From CAIWXH01 sp964555675 (GTDB lineage: Bacteria > Chloroflexota > Chloroflexia > Chloroflexales > Chloroflexaceae): 12,527 nt of DNA. The DNA lies in assembly GCA_964555675.1 (NCBI GenBank), contig CAZKTU010000203.1:1-12527 (forward strand), written 5' to 3'. This document shows positions 1 through 6,465 of this stretch, one piece after another. The translations under genes and the position numbers were made by a program. The notes beneath the pieces are model-generated. The model had not been told where the DNA came from. It worked only from the letters and a program-made list of their open reading frames with translations, and searched no databases. The first letter of the stretch is position 1. Every line of letters starts with the position of its first letter.

Positions 1-4
1 AAGC

Positions 5-31
5 CTTCGCGTTCTTCGTGGTCTTCGTGGT
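5..31. repeat. 9-nt tandem repeat, three copies
   Basis: Three head-to-tail nonamers are visible: CTTCGCGTT at 5-13, then CTTCGTGGT at 14-22 and again at 23-31. The array lies 18 nt beyond the stop codon of the DUF2227 gene. From memory, similar 'cacgaag' nonamer arrays occur next to genes in several high-GC phyla; I cannot count copies elsewhere in this genome. It may continue to the left of the window. No gene can be supported in positions 1-49. Confidence 0.6.
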
Positions 32-49
32 AAAAGATGAAACCCTCGT

Positions 50-670
50 CTAGGCCGTACGCCGCACGCGCCGCCGCCGACTGCGGTGGATGTTGTCGTC
101 GTGGCGGTCGTAGTCGCGCACAATGCGCATGCCGAAGATGCCCAGGAAGCGGCGTCCGCCGGTGACGAGCCAGTCGGCCAGACTGTGGACCGCGCTGCCG
201 AGGCAGAAGCCCACCAGGACGGCGCTCGTGCGGTCGGGGTTGGCGGCCAGGGTCAGGCGCAGCTGGTCGTAGAGCTGCATATGATAATCTGGGACGACCA
301 CCCCGAGACGGGCCAGGAGCCAGACCCCCAGGAAGAGCGTGCCCGTGACCATGAAGTAGAAATAGGCCAGGCGCATCAGCGGGGCGAAGATCAGGCTGTG
401 GCTCCAGAAGTGGCGGTGGGGCAGGGCCCACATGTAAGGGCGCCAGACCCAGTAGAAGATGCCCCAGCGGTCGTCGATGGCCGAGTCGAGGTCCAGGTCG
501 GGCGAGAAGAGGATGCCCGAGACGAGATGGGCCCCGACGACCCAGAGGGTGATGGCCATAGCCTCGCTATGCACGAGCAGCAGCTGGTTGTGGAGGAAGC
601 TGTAGGAGAGCGGCGCGAGGGCGGCGCCGCTGGCGACGGTGAGAACGTCGTGGGTGCGCGCGTCGGGCAT
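50..670 (-). CDS. DUF2227 putative metal-binding membrane protein
   Basis: This 206-residue protein matches the DUF2227 pattern: an N-terminal THD motif (residues 6-8), SPDLDLDS at 56-63, RWG and a W.PY segment at 69-79, HRH..SH at 85-91, and a late H162/D166 pair. The conserved His and Asp residues suggest metal binding, with a distant resemblance to YdjM-type membrane hydrolases. About four hydrophobic stretches (roughly 10-26, 37-55, 93-125 and 149-169) suggest an inner-membrane protein. The C-terminus is arginine-rich. The function of the family is unknown. The reading frame also allows a start at 685, but I prefer the ATG at 668-670: it gives the family-like MP..THD start, and a GGAG lies 9 nt upstream of it. 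The gene diverges from the regulator at 749. Confidence 0.85.
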   Translation of the reverse strand: MPDARTHDVLTVASGAALAPLSYSFLHNQLLLVHSEAMAITLWVVGAHLVSGILFSPDLDLDSAIDDRWGIFYWVWRPYMWALPHRHFWSHSLIFAPLMRLAYFYFMVTGTLFLGVWLLARLGVVVPDYHMQLYDQLRLTLAANPDRTSAVLVGFCLGSAVHSLADWLVTGGRRFLGIFGMRIVRDYDRHDDNIHRSRRRRVRRTA

Positions 671-689
671 AGGGCCAGGCTCCATTCTG

Positions 690-698
690 TGCTACAAT
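690..698 (+). promoter_or_regulatory. Extended -10 promoter for the AlbA_2 regulator unit
   Basis: TGC followed by TACAAT (hexamer 693-698) forms an extended -10 element with no evident -35, as is usual for this promoter class. Transcription would begin near 705, leaving a leader of about 44 nt before the ATG at 749. The ribosome site GAGGA lies at 740-744. Confidence 0.5.
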
Positions 699-705
699 TG
701 GCCCT

Positions 706-734
706 AGGATAGCTCATTCGTGCGCCATGTGCAA
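706..734 (-). promoter_or_regulatory. Possible promoter for the DUF2227 gene
   Basis: On the minus strand, TTGCAC (729-734) and TATCCT (706-711) are separated by exactly 17 nt. Each hexamer matches the consensus only partly (3/6 and 4/6). The predicted start near 699 lies just upstream of the DUF2227 gene. The element overlaps the region transcribed from the opposing extended -10 site, so the two divergent promoters face each other and may interfere. Confidence 0.35.
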
Positions 735-748
735 GAGCTGAGGACGCG

Positions 749-2158
749 ATGATCGACACCGAGCAGTTGCCGGCCCTGCTGTCCGCGGGCGAGGGGCCCG
801 AGCTGGCCTTTCTGCGCGAGCGGGCCCGCCTCGACGAGGTGGCCGAGACCCTGGTGGCCTTCGCCAATGGCCACGGGGGCGTCCTCGTGCTCGGGGTTGG
901 TGGCAAGGCTCGCCCGAAGCTCGAGGGCGTGGCCGACCTGGCCGCCGGCCGCGAGCTGCTGCTCGAGGCGTCCATGGCCTGCACGCCGCCCCTGGTGCTG
1001 CCCCTGCCCCACGAGCTCCACGCCGAGGGTGTCAGCCTGCTCGTGCTGAGCGTGCCGGCCGGCCTGTCGCAGGTCTACGCCCTGCACGGGAAGTACCTCC
1101 GCCGCGAGGGCGCCAGCAACCACCCCCTGGCCCCCAACGCGCTGCGCCGCCTGCTGCTCGAGCGGGGCGACACCAGCTGGGAGCGCGAGGCGCCCGCGGG
1201 CGCGACCCTCGGCGAACTCGACCCGGTCAGGGTCGAGGCCTATGCGCGCCGCCTCGGCCCAGGCGCCGAAGAAGACCCCATGGCGCTGCTCTATCGGCGC
1301 GGCTGCGTCTGGCGGGATGAGGGCGGGCGCGGGGGGGAAGCCGCCTTTGCGCCGACCAACGCCGGCCTGCTGCTGTTCGCGCGCCACGTCGAGGCGCGCC
1401 ACCCCCAGGCCGAGGTCACCCTGGTGCGCTACAAGGGGCGCGACATGGCCGACGCCTTCGAGCGCGAGGATGTTCGCGACACCCTGGTCGAGGCGGTGCG
1501 CCGCGCCGAGCGCTGGCTGATGGAGCATATGCGCAAGGGCAGCCGCATGGTCGGCCTCGAGCGCCAGGACTGGCAGCAGTTCCCCCCCGGGGCCGTGCGC
1601 GAGGCCCTGGTCAACGCCGTGGCCCACCGCGACTACAGCGTGCGCGGCGAGGGCATCAGGGTGTCGCTCTTCAGCGACCGGCTCGAGGTCTACTCGCCCG
1701 GGCGTCTGCCCGGCCACGTGACGGTCGAGAATATCGCCGCCGAGCGCTATTCGCGCAACGAGAGCCTGGTGCAGGTGCTGGCCGACTACGGGCTGATCGA
1801 GCGGCTCGGCTACGGCATCGACCGTATGCTGCGCCAGATGGCCGAGGCCGGCCTGCCGCCCCCCATCTTCCGCGAGACCGCGGCCGGCTTCCTGGTCACC
1901 CTGCAGGGCCAGCCCGTCGATGGGCTCAGCCCCGACGGGGTCGACACCCGCGAGTGGGTGCGCCTGGGCCTCAACGAGCGCCAGATCGCCGCCCTGCTGC
2001 ACCTGGCCGCCGAGCACCGCATCACCAACCGCGACCTGCAAGAGCGCTACGCCGAGGTCAGCCCCGAGACCATCCGGCGCGACCTGGCCGACCTGGTCGA
2101 GCGCGGCATGCTGCTCAAGGTCGGCGATAAGCGCGCGACGTACTATATTTTGAAATAG
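749..2158 (+). CDS. AlbA_2 / HATPase_c_4 / winged-helix transcriptional regulator-like protein
   Basis: The 469-residue protein has three regions. Residues about 12-135 form a Schlafen AlbA_2 DNA-binding domain, with AFANGHGGVLVLGV at 37-50. Residues about 280-385 form a HATPase_c_4 (GHKL-type ATPase) domain, with REALVNAVAHRDYS at 284-297 and the SRNESL box at 335-340. Residues about 405-465 form a DeoR-like winged helix, with SPETIRRDLADL at 438-449. This arrangement is typical of proteins annotated as ATP-binding or RecG-like transcriptional regulators; ligand and targets are unknown. The usual EFK of the AlbA_2 start is AFL here (20-22). The start has GAGGA 4 nt upstream. The SPOUT methyltransferase gene follows after 9 nt, so the two are probably co-transcribed. 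The domain call is firm; the cellular role is inferred. Confidence 0.85.
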   Translation: MIDTEQLPALLSAGEGPELAFLRERARLDEVAETLVAFANGHGGVLVLGVGGKARPKLEGVADLAAGRELLLEASMACTPPLVLPLPHELHAEGVSLLVLSVPAGLSQVYALHGKYLRREGASNHPLAPNALRRLLLERGDTSWEREAPAGATLGELDPVRVEAYARRLGPGAEEDPMALLYRRGCVWRDEGGRGGEAAFAPTNAGLLLFARHVEARHPQAEVTLVRYKGRDMADAFEREDVRDTLVEAVRRAERWLMEHMRKGSRMVGLERQDWQQFPPGAVREALVNAVAHRDYSVRGEGIRVSLFSDRLEVYSPGRLPGHVTVENIAAERYSRNESLVQVLADYGLIERLGYGIDRMLRQMAEAGLPPPIFRETAAGFLVTLQGQPVDGLSPDGVDTREWVRLGLNERQIAALLHLAAEHRITNRDLQERYAEVSPETIRRDLADLVERGMLLKVGDKRATYYILK

Positions 2159-2167
2159 GTCTGTGGC

Positions 2168-2890
2168 GTGACGATTGTCGTCGTCTTACATAAGCCCCGC
2201 GACGTGCGCAACATCGGCGCGGTGGTGCGGGCGATGAAGAATATGGGCTTCGGGCGGCTGCGGCTGGTGGCGCCCGAGCCGTTTGACCCCGACGACCTGC
2301 TGGGCATCGCCCATCGCAGCGAGGATGTGGTGGAGTCGATCGAGCGCTTCGACGATCTGCCCGCGGCCCTGGCCGACGTGCGCTATGTGCTCGGCACCAG
2401 CGAGCGGGCCCACCCGGGCCGGCAGATGCGCCACGACCTGCGCCCCCTGGCGGCCGAGTTGCTGGCGCGGGCGGCCAGCGCGGGCCCGGTGGCCCTGCTC
2501 TTCGGCCCCGAGGACAACGGTCTCGACGCCGCGGCCCTCGACCGTTGCCACGCCGTGCTCACCCTGCCCAGCGACCCCGGCTACCCCTCGCTCAACCTGG
2601 CCCAGGCGGCGCTGCTCATCCTCTACGAGCTGCGTATGGCCGCCGGTGCGCCTTTGCCACCCCCTCCCGAGCAGGCCCCCGCCACGGCCGGCGAGCACGA
2701 GCGCTTCGCCGCCGCCCTGGCCGAGGCCGTCGCCGCCGTCGGCTTCGTCAAGTCGGGCGACGGCGCGACGACCCTGCGCCGCCTGCGCGCCCTCGTCGCC
2801 CGCGCCGAGCCCGACAGCGCCGAGCTGGCTCTGCTCACCGCCCTGCTGCGCGAGGTGGTGAGCGCGCTGGGGCGGGCGCGTGGTGGTTAG
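2168..2890 (+). CDS. SPOUT-class RNA 2'-O-methyltransferase, TrmJ-like
   Basis: The 240-residue protein has the three knotted-fold motifs of the SpoU/TrmH superfamily: R14-N15-IG near the N-terminus, FGPEDNGL at 112-119, and PSDPGYPSLNLAQA at 134-147. These bind S-adenosylmethionine in the trefoil knot and place the catalytic Arg/Asn residues. The C-terminal part (about 175-235, with GFVKSGDG and LRRLRALVARAE) resembles the TrmJ tail, which suggests methylation of the ribose 2'-OH in the tRNA anticodon loop (position 32 in characterised TrmJ). The target here is inferred. Translation begins at GTG 2168, directly at the conserved IVVVLHKPRDVRNIG segment; no in-frame ATG would preserve it. The ribosome site is weak (AGGT near 2156), consistent with coupling to the gene 9 nt upstream. 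Confidence 0.88.
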   Translation: MTIVVVLHKPRDVRNIGAVVRAMKNMGFGRLRLVAPEPFDPDDLLGIAHRSEDVVESIERFDDLPAALADVRYVLGTSERAHPGRQMRHDLRPLAAELLARAASAGPVALLFGPEDNGLDAAALDRCHAVLTLPSDPGYPSLNLAQAALLILYELRMAAGAPLPPPPEQAPATAGEHERFAAALAEAVAAVGFVKSGDGATTLRRLRALVARAEPDSAELALLTALLREVVSALGRARGG

Positions 2891-2920
2891 TGCTGCGTAG
2901 CGGAAGTTCGCGAGGAGTCG

Positions 2921-2999
2921 GGGACGAAAGACCAATGACGAAAGACCAAGGTAGCGCGCTGCCACACCTTGGTCGTTGGTCGTTGGTCGTTGGTCCTTG
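2921..2999. repeat. Inverted heptamer-repeat array (short tandem repeats forming a long hairpin)
   Basis: The left arm holds four heptamers of the GACxAAx type at 2923-2950; its 13-nt half-unit occurs at 2923-2935 and again at 2937-2949. The right arm holds TTGGTCG three times and TTGGTCC once at 2969-2996. The arms are reverse complements: 2924-2951 pairs with 2967-2994 with 23 of 28 identities plus one G-T pair, around a 15-nt loop containing AGCGCGCT. Imperfect direct repeats flank the array (AGCGGAAGTTC 2899-2909, AGCGAAGTTC 3012-3021). It could act as a terminator-like hairpin after the methyltransferase gene or be a dispersed repeat. It resembles the heptamer STRR class known from filamentous cyanobacteria. 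Confidence 0.8.
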
Positions 3000-3070
3000 C
3001 TCAGAGCGGGCAGCGAAGTTCTGGAAGGCTGTACTAACGGGGCGCGAGCGGGCCGGAAGCGCTTTTCAGG

Positions 3071-3076
3071 TATAAT
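3071..3076 (+). promoter_or_regulatory. -10 element of the MFS gene
   Basis: A perfect TATAAT lies 34 nt before the ATG at 3111, with no recognisable -35 at the usual distance. It sits between two TTCAGG copies (3065-3070 and 3080-3085). TGCCT/AGGCA at 3076-3087 forms a short palindrome overlapping the likely transcription start. These could be a regulator site, but no regulator can be named. Confidence 0.55.
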
Positions 3077-3110
3077 GCCTTCAGGCAAAAGTAGTTGATG
3101 AGTCCAACAC

Positions 3111-4376
3111 ATGGCAGAACGACGGCCCCTGGCGGCGTTTCAATCGCGCGACTTTACCCTGCTCTGGCTCGGCAACATGGTCTCGCTCGCCGGCACCGAG
3201 ATGAGCCGCACGGCGGTCAGCTGGCAGATCTACCAGCTGACGGGTGACCCGCTGGCCCTCGGCGCAATCGGCCTGGCCCGCCTGATCCCTCTGGTGCTCC
3301 TGGCCATGGGCGCGGGGGTGCTGGCCGACGCCTTCGACCGGCGCAAGCTGATGATCGGGGCCCAGCTCGCGATGTTGCTCAGCTCGGTCATCCTCGCGGT
3401 CACCAGCCAGCTCGGGCTGGCCTCGATCTGGGTGATCTACGGGGTGACGGCCTTGGCGGCGGCGGCTAATACGATCGGGCTGCCGGCGCGCCAGGCCCTG
3501 GTGCCCTCGCTGGTGCCGCGCGAACATCTAGCGGGCGCGTTGAGCCTGAACATCACCGCATGGCAGCTGGCCACGGTGGTCGGGCCTTCGCTGGGGGGCG
3601 TGATCATCGCCGCCGCGGGGGTGGGCGCGGTCTACTGGATCGACGCCTGCTCGTTCCTGGTCATCCTCGGCACACTGCTGCTGATCCGCTCGCGGCCAAT
3701 CGCCGGCGAGCGCCGCGATGTGAGCCTGCGCGCCGCGATCGAGGGGTTGCAGTTCGTGCGCCGCAACAAGCTGATCTGGAGCACCATGCTGCTCGATTTC
3801 CTGGCGACCTTCTTCAGTGCGGCGACAACCTTGCTGCCGATCTTCGCCCAGGATATCCTCAAGGTCGGCCCGCAGGGTCTGGGCCTGCTCTTCGCGGCGC
3901 CCTCGGCCGGGGCCGTGGCGGCCAGCCTGGTGACCTCGGTCACCGGCGCCGGCAAGCGCCAGGGGCGCCTGCTGCTCTGGGCAGTGGTGGTCTTTGGGGC
4001 CAGCACGATCGTCTTCGGCCTCTCGACCTCGTTCTGGCTCTCGCTGCTGATGCTGGCCCTGGTAGGGGCCTCGGACACGGTGAGTATGGTGGTGCGCGGC
4101 ACGATCCGCAACCTCGAGACCCCTGACGAGCTGCGCGGCCGCATGGTGGCGGTCAATATGCTCTTCTTCGCCGGCGGGCCGCAGTTGGGCGAGATCGAGG
4201 CCGGCATCGCCGCGAAGCTGCTGGGCACGCCGCTCTCGGTGGCGGCGGGCGGCCTGGCCTGTGTGCTGATGACCGGCGGCGTGGCCGCAGCCGTGCCCGA
4301 GCTACGCGAGTACGGCGATGGCAGCGAGCGCCGCCCGCCTCCCGAGCCGGCCGGCGCGACCCAGGCCGCCGATTAG
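3111..4376 (+). CDS. MFS exporter, EntS-like (DHA3 group)
   Basis: This 421-residue inner-membrane protein has the layout of a 12-helix major facilitator. The N-terminus (PLAAFQSRDFTLLWLGNMVS, 6-25) and the loop 2-3 motif A (GVLADAFDRRKL, 69-80) are typical. The late segment LRGRMVAVNMLFF followed by GGPQLGEIEAG, around residues 338-365, is characteristic of the EntS/MFS_3 group. Members export siderophores, macrolides or other small molecules by proton antiport; the substrate here cannot be read from sequence. Length is normal for the family. The tail after about residue 400 is polar and proline-rich, probably cytoplasmic. No clear Shine-Dalgarno precedes the ATG. It has its own TATAAT box and appears to be transcribed alone. 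Confidence 0.88.
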   Translation: MAERRPLAAFQSRDFTLLWLGNMVSLAGTEMSRTAVSWQIYQLTGDPLALGAIGLARLIPLVLLAMGAGVLADAFDRRKLMIGAQLAMLLSSVILAVTSQLGLASIWVIYGVTALAAAANTIGLPARQALVPSLVPREHLAGALSLNITAWQLATVVGPSLGGVIIAAAGVGAVYWIDACSFLVILGTLLLIRSRPIAGERRDVSLRAAIEGLQFVRRNKLIWSTMLLDFLATFFSAATTLLPIFAQDILKVGPQGLGLLFAAPSAGAVAASLVTSVTGAGKRQGRLLLWAVVVFGASTIVFGLSTSFWLSLLMLALVGASDTVSMVVRGTIRNLETPDELRGRMVAVNMLFFAGGPQLGEIEAGIAAKLLGTPLSVAAGGLACVLMTGGVAAAVPELREYGDGSERRPPPEPAGATQAAD

Positions 4377-4403
4377 TGCAGCTCGTATGACTCCGTGGTC
4401 GGC

Positions 4404-4445
4404 CGCGCCTGACGCAGGGCGCGCAAAGCTCGGCGTCTTTACGCC
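4404..4445 (+). terminator. Possible terminator hairpins after the MFS gene
   Basis: CGCGCCTG (4404-4411) pairs with CAGGGCGCG (4415-4423) with one bulged G around an ACG loop. A second hairpin, GGCGT/ACGCC with loop CTTT, follows at 4432-4445. No T-run follows either stem, so an intrinsic terminator is only possible. The remaining sequence before the SDR gene contains no promoter I can defend. Confidence 0.3.
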
Positions 4446-4531
4446 CTGATGCCGGTACTGGCAGCGCATCGCCGCTGCGGCCGCGGGATGGTGGAGCGAA
4501 CGGACGATAAGGGCGACGCGGGAAGGAGTCG

Positions 4532-5293
4532 ATGATGACTGAGCGTGTGGCGCTGGTGACTGGTGGCGCAAGCGGGATCGGGCGGGCCTGTGTCGAGCGG
4601 CTCCACGCGGCGGGCTACAAGGTGGCCGTGGTCGACCTGCCGGGCGACGCGGGCCAGGCCCTGGCCGACAGCCTGGGCGGGCAGTTCGTGGGCGCCGACC
4701 TGAGTCTTCGCGAGGAGTGCCGCCGGGTGATCGACGCTGTCGAGGGGCGCTTCGGGCGGATCGACGTGCTGGTCAACAACGCGGGCTACCAGCATATCGA
4801 CGCCATCGAGGTCTTCCCCGAGGATCGCTGGGACAACATGCTGGCCGTGATGCTCACCGCGCCGTTTCTGCTCACGCGCTACGCCTGGCCGGGGATGCAG
4901 ACGCGTGGCTGGGGCCGGGTGATCAATATCGGCTCGATCCACAGCCTGCGGGCCTCGCCCTTCAAGGTCGGCTACATCGCCGCCAAGCACGGCCTGCTGG
5001 GTCTGACCCGGACGGCCGCGGTCGAGGGCGGGCCGCACGGGATCACCGTGAACCTGATCGCCCCGGCCTATGTGCGCACGCCCCTGGTCGAGAAGCAGAT
5101 CGCCGACCAGGCCCGCACGCGCGGCATCCCCGAGGATCAGGTGGTCGAGAAGGTCATGCTCGAGCCCGCGGCGATCAAGCGCCTGATCGAGCCCGCCGAG
5201 GTCGCCGAGCTGGTACACTTCCTCTGCACAGACGCGGGCGGCACTATGAGCGGCTCGGTCCACGAAATGGCCCTCGGCTGGACGGCGCGCTAG
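4532..5293 (+). CDS. 3-hydroxybutyrate dehydrogenase-like short-chain dehydrogenase
   Basis: The 253-residue cytoplasmic SDR has the Rossmann glycine motif TGGASGIG (10-17), D35 after the second strand (an NAD preference), NNAG (82-85), and the catalytic S135, Y148 and K152. The sequence resembles D-3-hydroxybutyrate dehydrogenases over its whole length: EVFPEDRW, GWGRVINI, RASPFK, AAKHGLLGLT, AYVRTPLVEKQIADQARTRG and the IKRLIEP segment. The likely reaction is (R)-3-hydroxybutyrate to acetoacetate with NAD+, in ketone-body or PHB metabolism. The fourth tetrad residue, normally Asn, is Met107 here. The usual DGGW near the C-terminus is ALGW. A strong GGAAGGAG (4521-4528) lies 3 nt before this ATG and 6 nt before a second ATG at 4535, so translation may start one codon later. 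Confidence 0.82.
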   Translation: MMTERVALVTGGASGIGRACVERLHAAGYKVAVVDLPGDAGQALADSLGGQFVGADLSLREECRRVIDAVEGRFGRIDVLVNNAGYQHIDAIEVFPEDRWDNMLAVMLTAPFLLTRYAWPGMQTRGWGRVINIGSIHSLRASPFKVGYIAAKHGLLGLTRTAAVEGGPHGITVNLIAPAYVRTPLVEKQIADQARTRGIPEDQVVEKVMLEPAAIKRLIEPAEVAELVHFLCTDAGGTMSGSVHEMALGWTAR

Positions 5294-5300
5294 TCGGGAC

Positions 5301-5329
5301 TTGACGGCTGACGGTCGCGCGGTTATATT
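5301..5329 (+). promoter_or_regulatory. Sigma70-type promoter of the lacI-bgl unit
   Basis: TTGACG (5301-5306) and TATATT (5324-5329) are separated by 17 nt, matching the consensus at 5/6 positions each. Transcription should begin near 5336. The -35 element starts 7 nt after the SDR stop codon. It is the best two-box promoter in the window. Confidence 0.75.
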
Positions 5330-5340
5330 CCGAACATCCG

Positions 5341-5354
5341 TGGGAGCGATTTCA
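5341..5354 (+). promoter_or_regulatory. Palindromic LacI-family operator
   Basis: TGGGAGCGATTTCA matches the LacI-family palindrome TGAAANCGNTTTCA at 10 of 12 defined positions, with the central CG at 5347-5348. It lies about 6-19 nt downstream of the predicted transcription start, where a bound repressor would block initiation, as lacO does. Its position before the LacI-family gene implies autoregulation, and probably control of the beta-glucosidase downstream. I saw no second copy in the 63 nt before the beta-glucosidase gene. Confidence 0.6.
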
Positions 5355-5379
5355 ACGAGGGGGCCGTCCGGAAAGCGAC

Positions 5380-6402
5380 ATGGCTGTCAGCGTCACGATT
5401 GAAGAGATTGCACGGCTGGCGCACGTCTCGCGCTCGACCGTGTCACGGGTTCTCAACAACCACCCGAACGTGCGCTCGGAGGTGCGAGCGAAGGTGCTAC
5501 AGGTGGTGCAGGAGCACAACTACACGCCCAACGCCGCCGCGCGCAGCCTGGCCAGCAGCCGCAGCAACGCGGTGGGCCTGCTGGTGCCGCGCAGCGCCGC
5601 GATCCTGTTCACCGACCCCTTCTTCCCCCTGGTCATCCAGGGCATCAGCGAGGCCTGCACCAGCGCGGGCTACTTCCTGATGCTCTCGATGCTCACGACC
5701 GAGCTCGAGCAGCCCTTCTACAACCGTGTGCTGCGCGGGCGTCACTTCGATGGGGTGATCATCCTCTCGAGCGATGTCGACGACCCGCTGCTCTCGCGGC
5801 TGACCCACGACGAGATCCCGCTGGTGCTCGTGGGCCGCCATCCCAATCAGGCCCTGGTCAGCACGGTGGACAGCGAGAATGTCGAGGGCGCCCGTCGGGC
5901 CACGGCCCATCTGCTCGGCCTCGGCTACGGCCGCGTGGCGACGATCGGCGGCCCGCAGAATATGGTGGCCGGCATCGACCGCCTCGAGGGCTATAGGCAG
6001 GCCATACTCGGCGCGGGTATGCCGCTCGACCCGGCCCTGATCGTCGAGGGCGACTTCACTCAGGAGAGCGGCTACACCTGTATGCGGCGCCTGCTGGCTC
6101 TCGCCGAGCGGCCGCGGGCGGTCTTTGTGGCCAGCGACGCCATGGCTTTCGGGGCGATGCGGGCGATCGGCGAGGCGGGCCTGCGAATACCCGAGCAGAT
6201 CGCCCTGATAGGCTTCGACGATGTGCCGGCCGCGGCCTACGGCAGCCCGCCCCTCTCGACCATCCGCCAGCCCTGCGGCGAGCTCGGGGCCACCGCCGTC
6301 CATACCCTGATCGCCCAGATCGACGACCCCGGCCGCCCGCCCAGCACGATCCGGCTGCCCACCCAGCTGGTGGTGCGTGGCACCTGCGGCGGGCGCGCCT
6401 GA
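5380..6402 (+). CDS. LacI-family transcriptional repressor
   Basis: The 340-residue protein starts with a LacI helix-turn-helix (about 6-25, IEEIARLAHVSRSTVSRVLN) and the hinge helix NAAARSLASS (51-60), whose leucine intercalates at the central CG of operators in this family. Residues from about 64 form a periplasmic-binding-protein-like sensor domain with typical landmarks DPFFPLVIQGI, FDGVII, VDSENVEGA, FVASDAMAFGAMRAI and GFDDVPAA. The ligand is presumably a sugar. The beta-glucosidase gene starts 63 nt downstream, so a glucoside or its breakdown product is a reasonable guess. Length is normal. A good promoter and an operator precede it. The ribosome site (GGAAAG, 5370-5375) is modest. Confidence 0.93.
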   Translation: MAVSVTIEEIARLAHVSRSTVSRVLNNHPNVRSEVRAKVLQVVQEHNYTPNAAARSLASSRSNAVGLLVPRSAAILFTDPFFPLVIQGISEACTSAGYFLMLSMLTTELEQPFYNRVLRGRHFDGVIILSSDVDDPLLSRLTHDEIPLVLVGRHPNQALVSTVDSENVEGARRATAHLLGLGYGRVATIGGPQNMVAGIDRLEGYRQAILGAGMPLDPALIVEGDFTQESGYTCMRRLLALAERPRAVFVASDAMAFGAMRAIGEAGLRIPEQIALIGFDDVPAAAYGSPPLSTIRQPCGELGATAVHTLIAQIDDPGRPPSTIRLPTQLVVRGTCGGRA

Positions 6403-6465
6403 CTCCGATAGGTCCGCCGGGGGGCGGCCCCCACCCTCCTCTACTTTGAGAGAAAGAGCTTCTCC

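Noticed and set aside
704..2041. 445-residue open frame on the minus strand opposite the AlbA_2 regulator
   Set aside because: The plus strand encodes three recognisable domains; the minus translation is a Gly/Ala/His/Gln-rich shadow.
2921..2999. CRISPR array
   Set aside because: The repeats are 7 nt, directly adjacent without spacers, and inverted in two halves.
2186..3112. 308-residue minus-strand frame running through the heptamer array
   Set aside because: It is antisense to the methyltransferase gene, and its N-terminal part is only translated repeat (RPTTNDQ-like text), which is characteristic of spurious frames over these heptamers.
3111..5293. MFS exporter and SDR as a natural-product operon
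   Set aside because: They are separated by 155 nt with possible hairpins, and neither gene has features pointing to a shared biosynthetic pathway.
6412..6433. GGGGGC/GCCCCC stretch after the lacI gene as an intrinsic terminator
   Set aside because: The stem is short and ambiguous and no T-run follows; it more likely lies within a lacI-bgl transcript.
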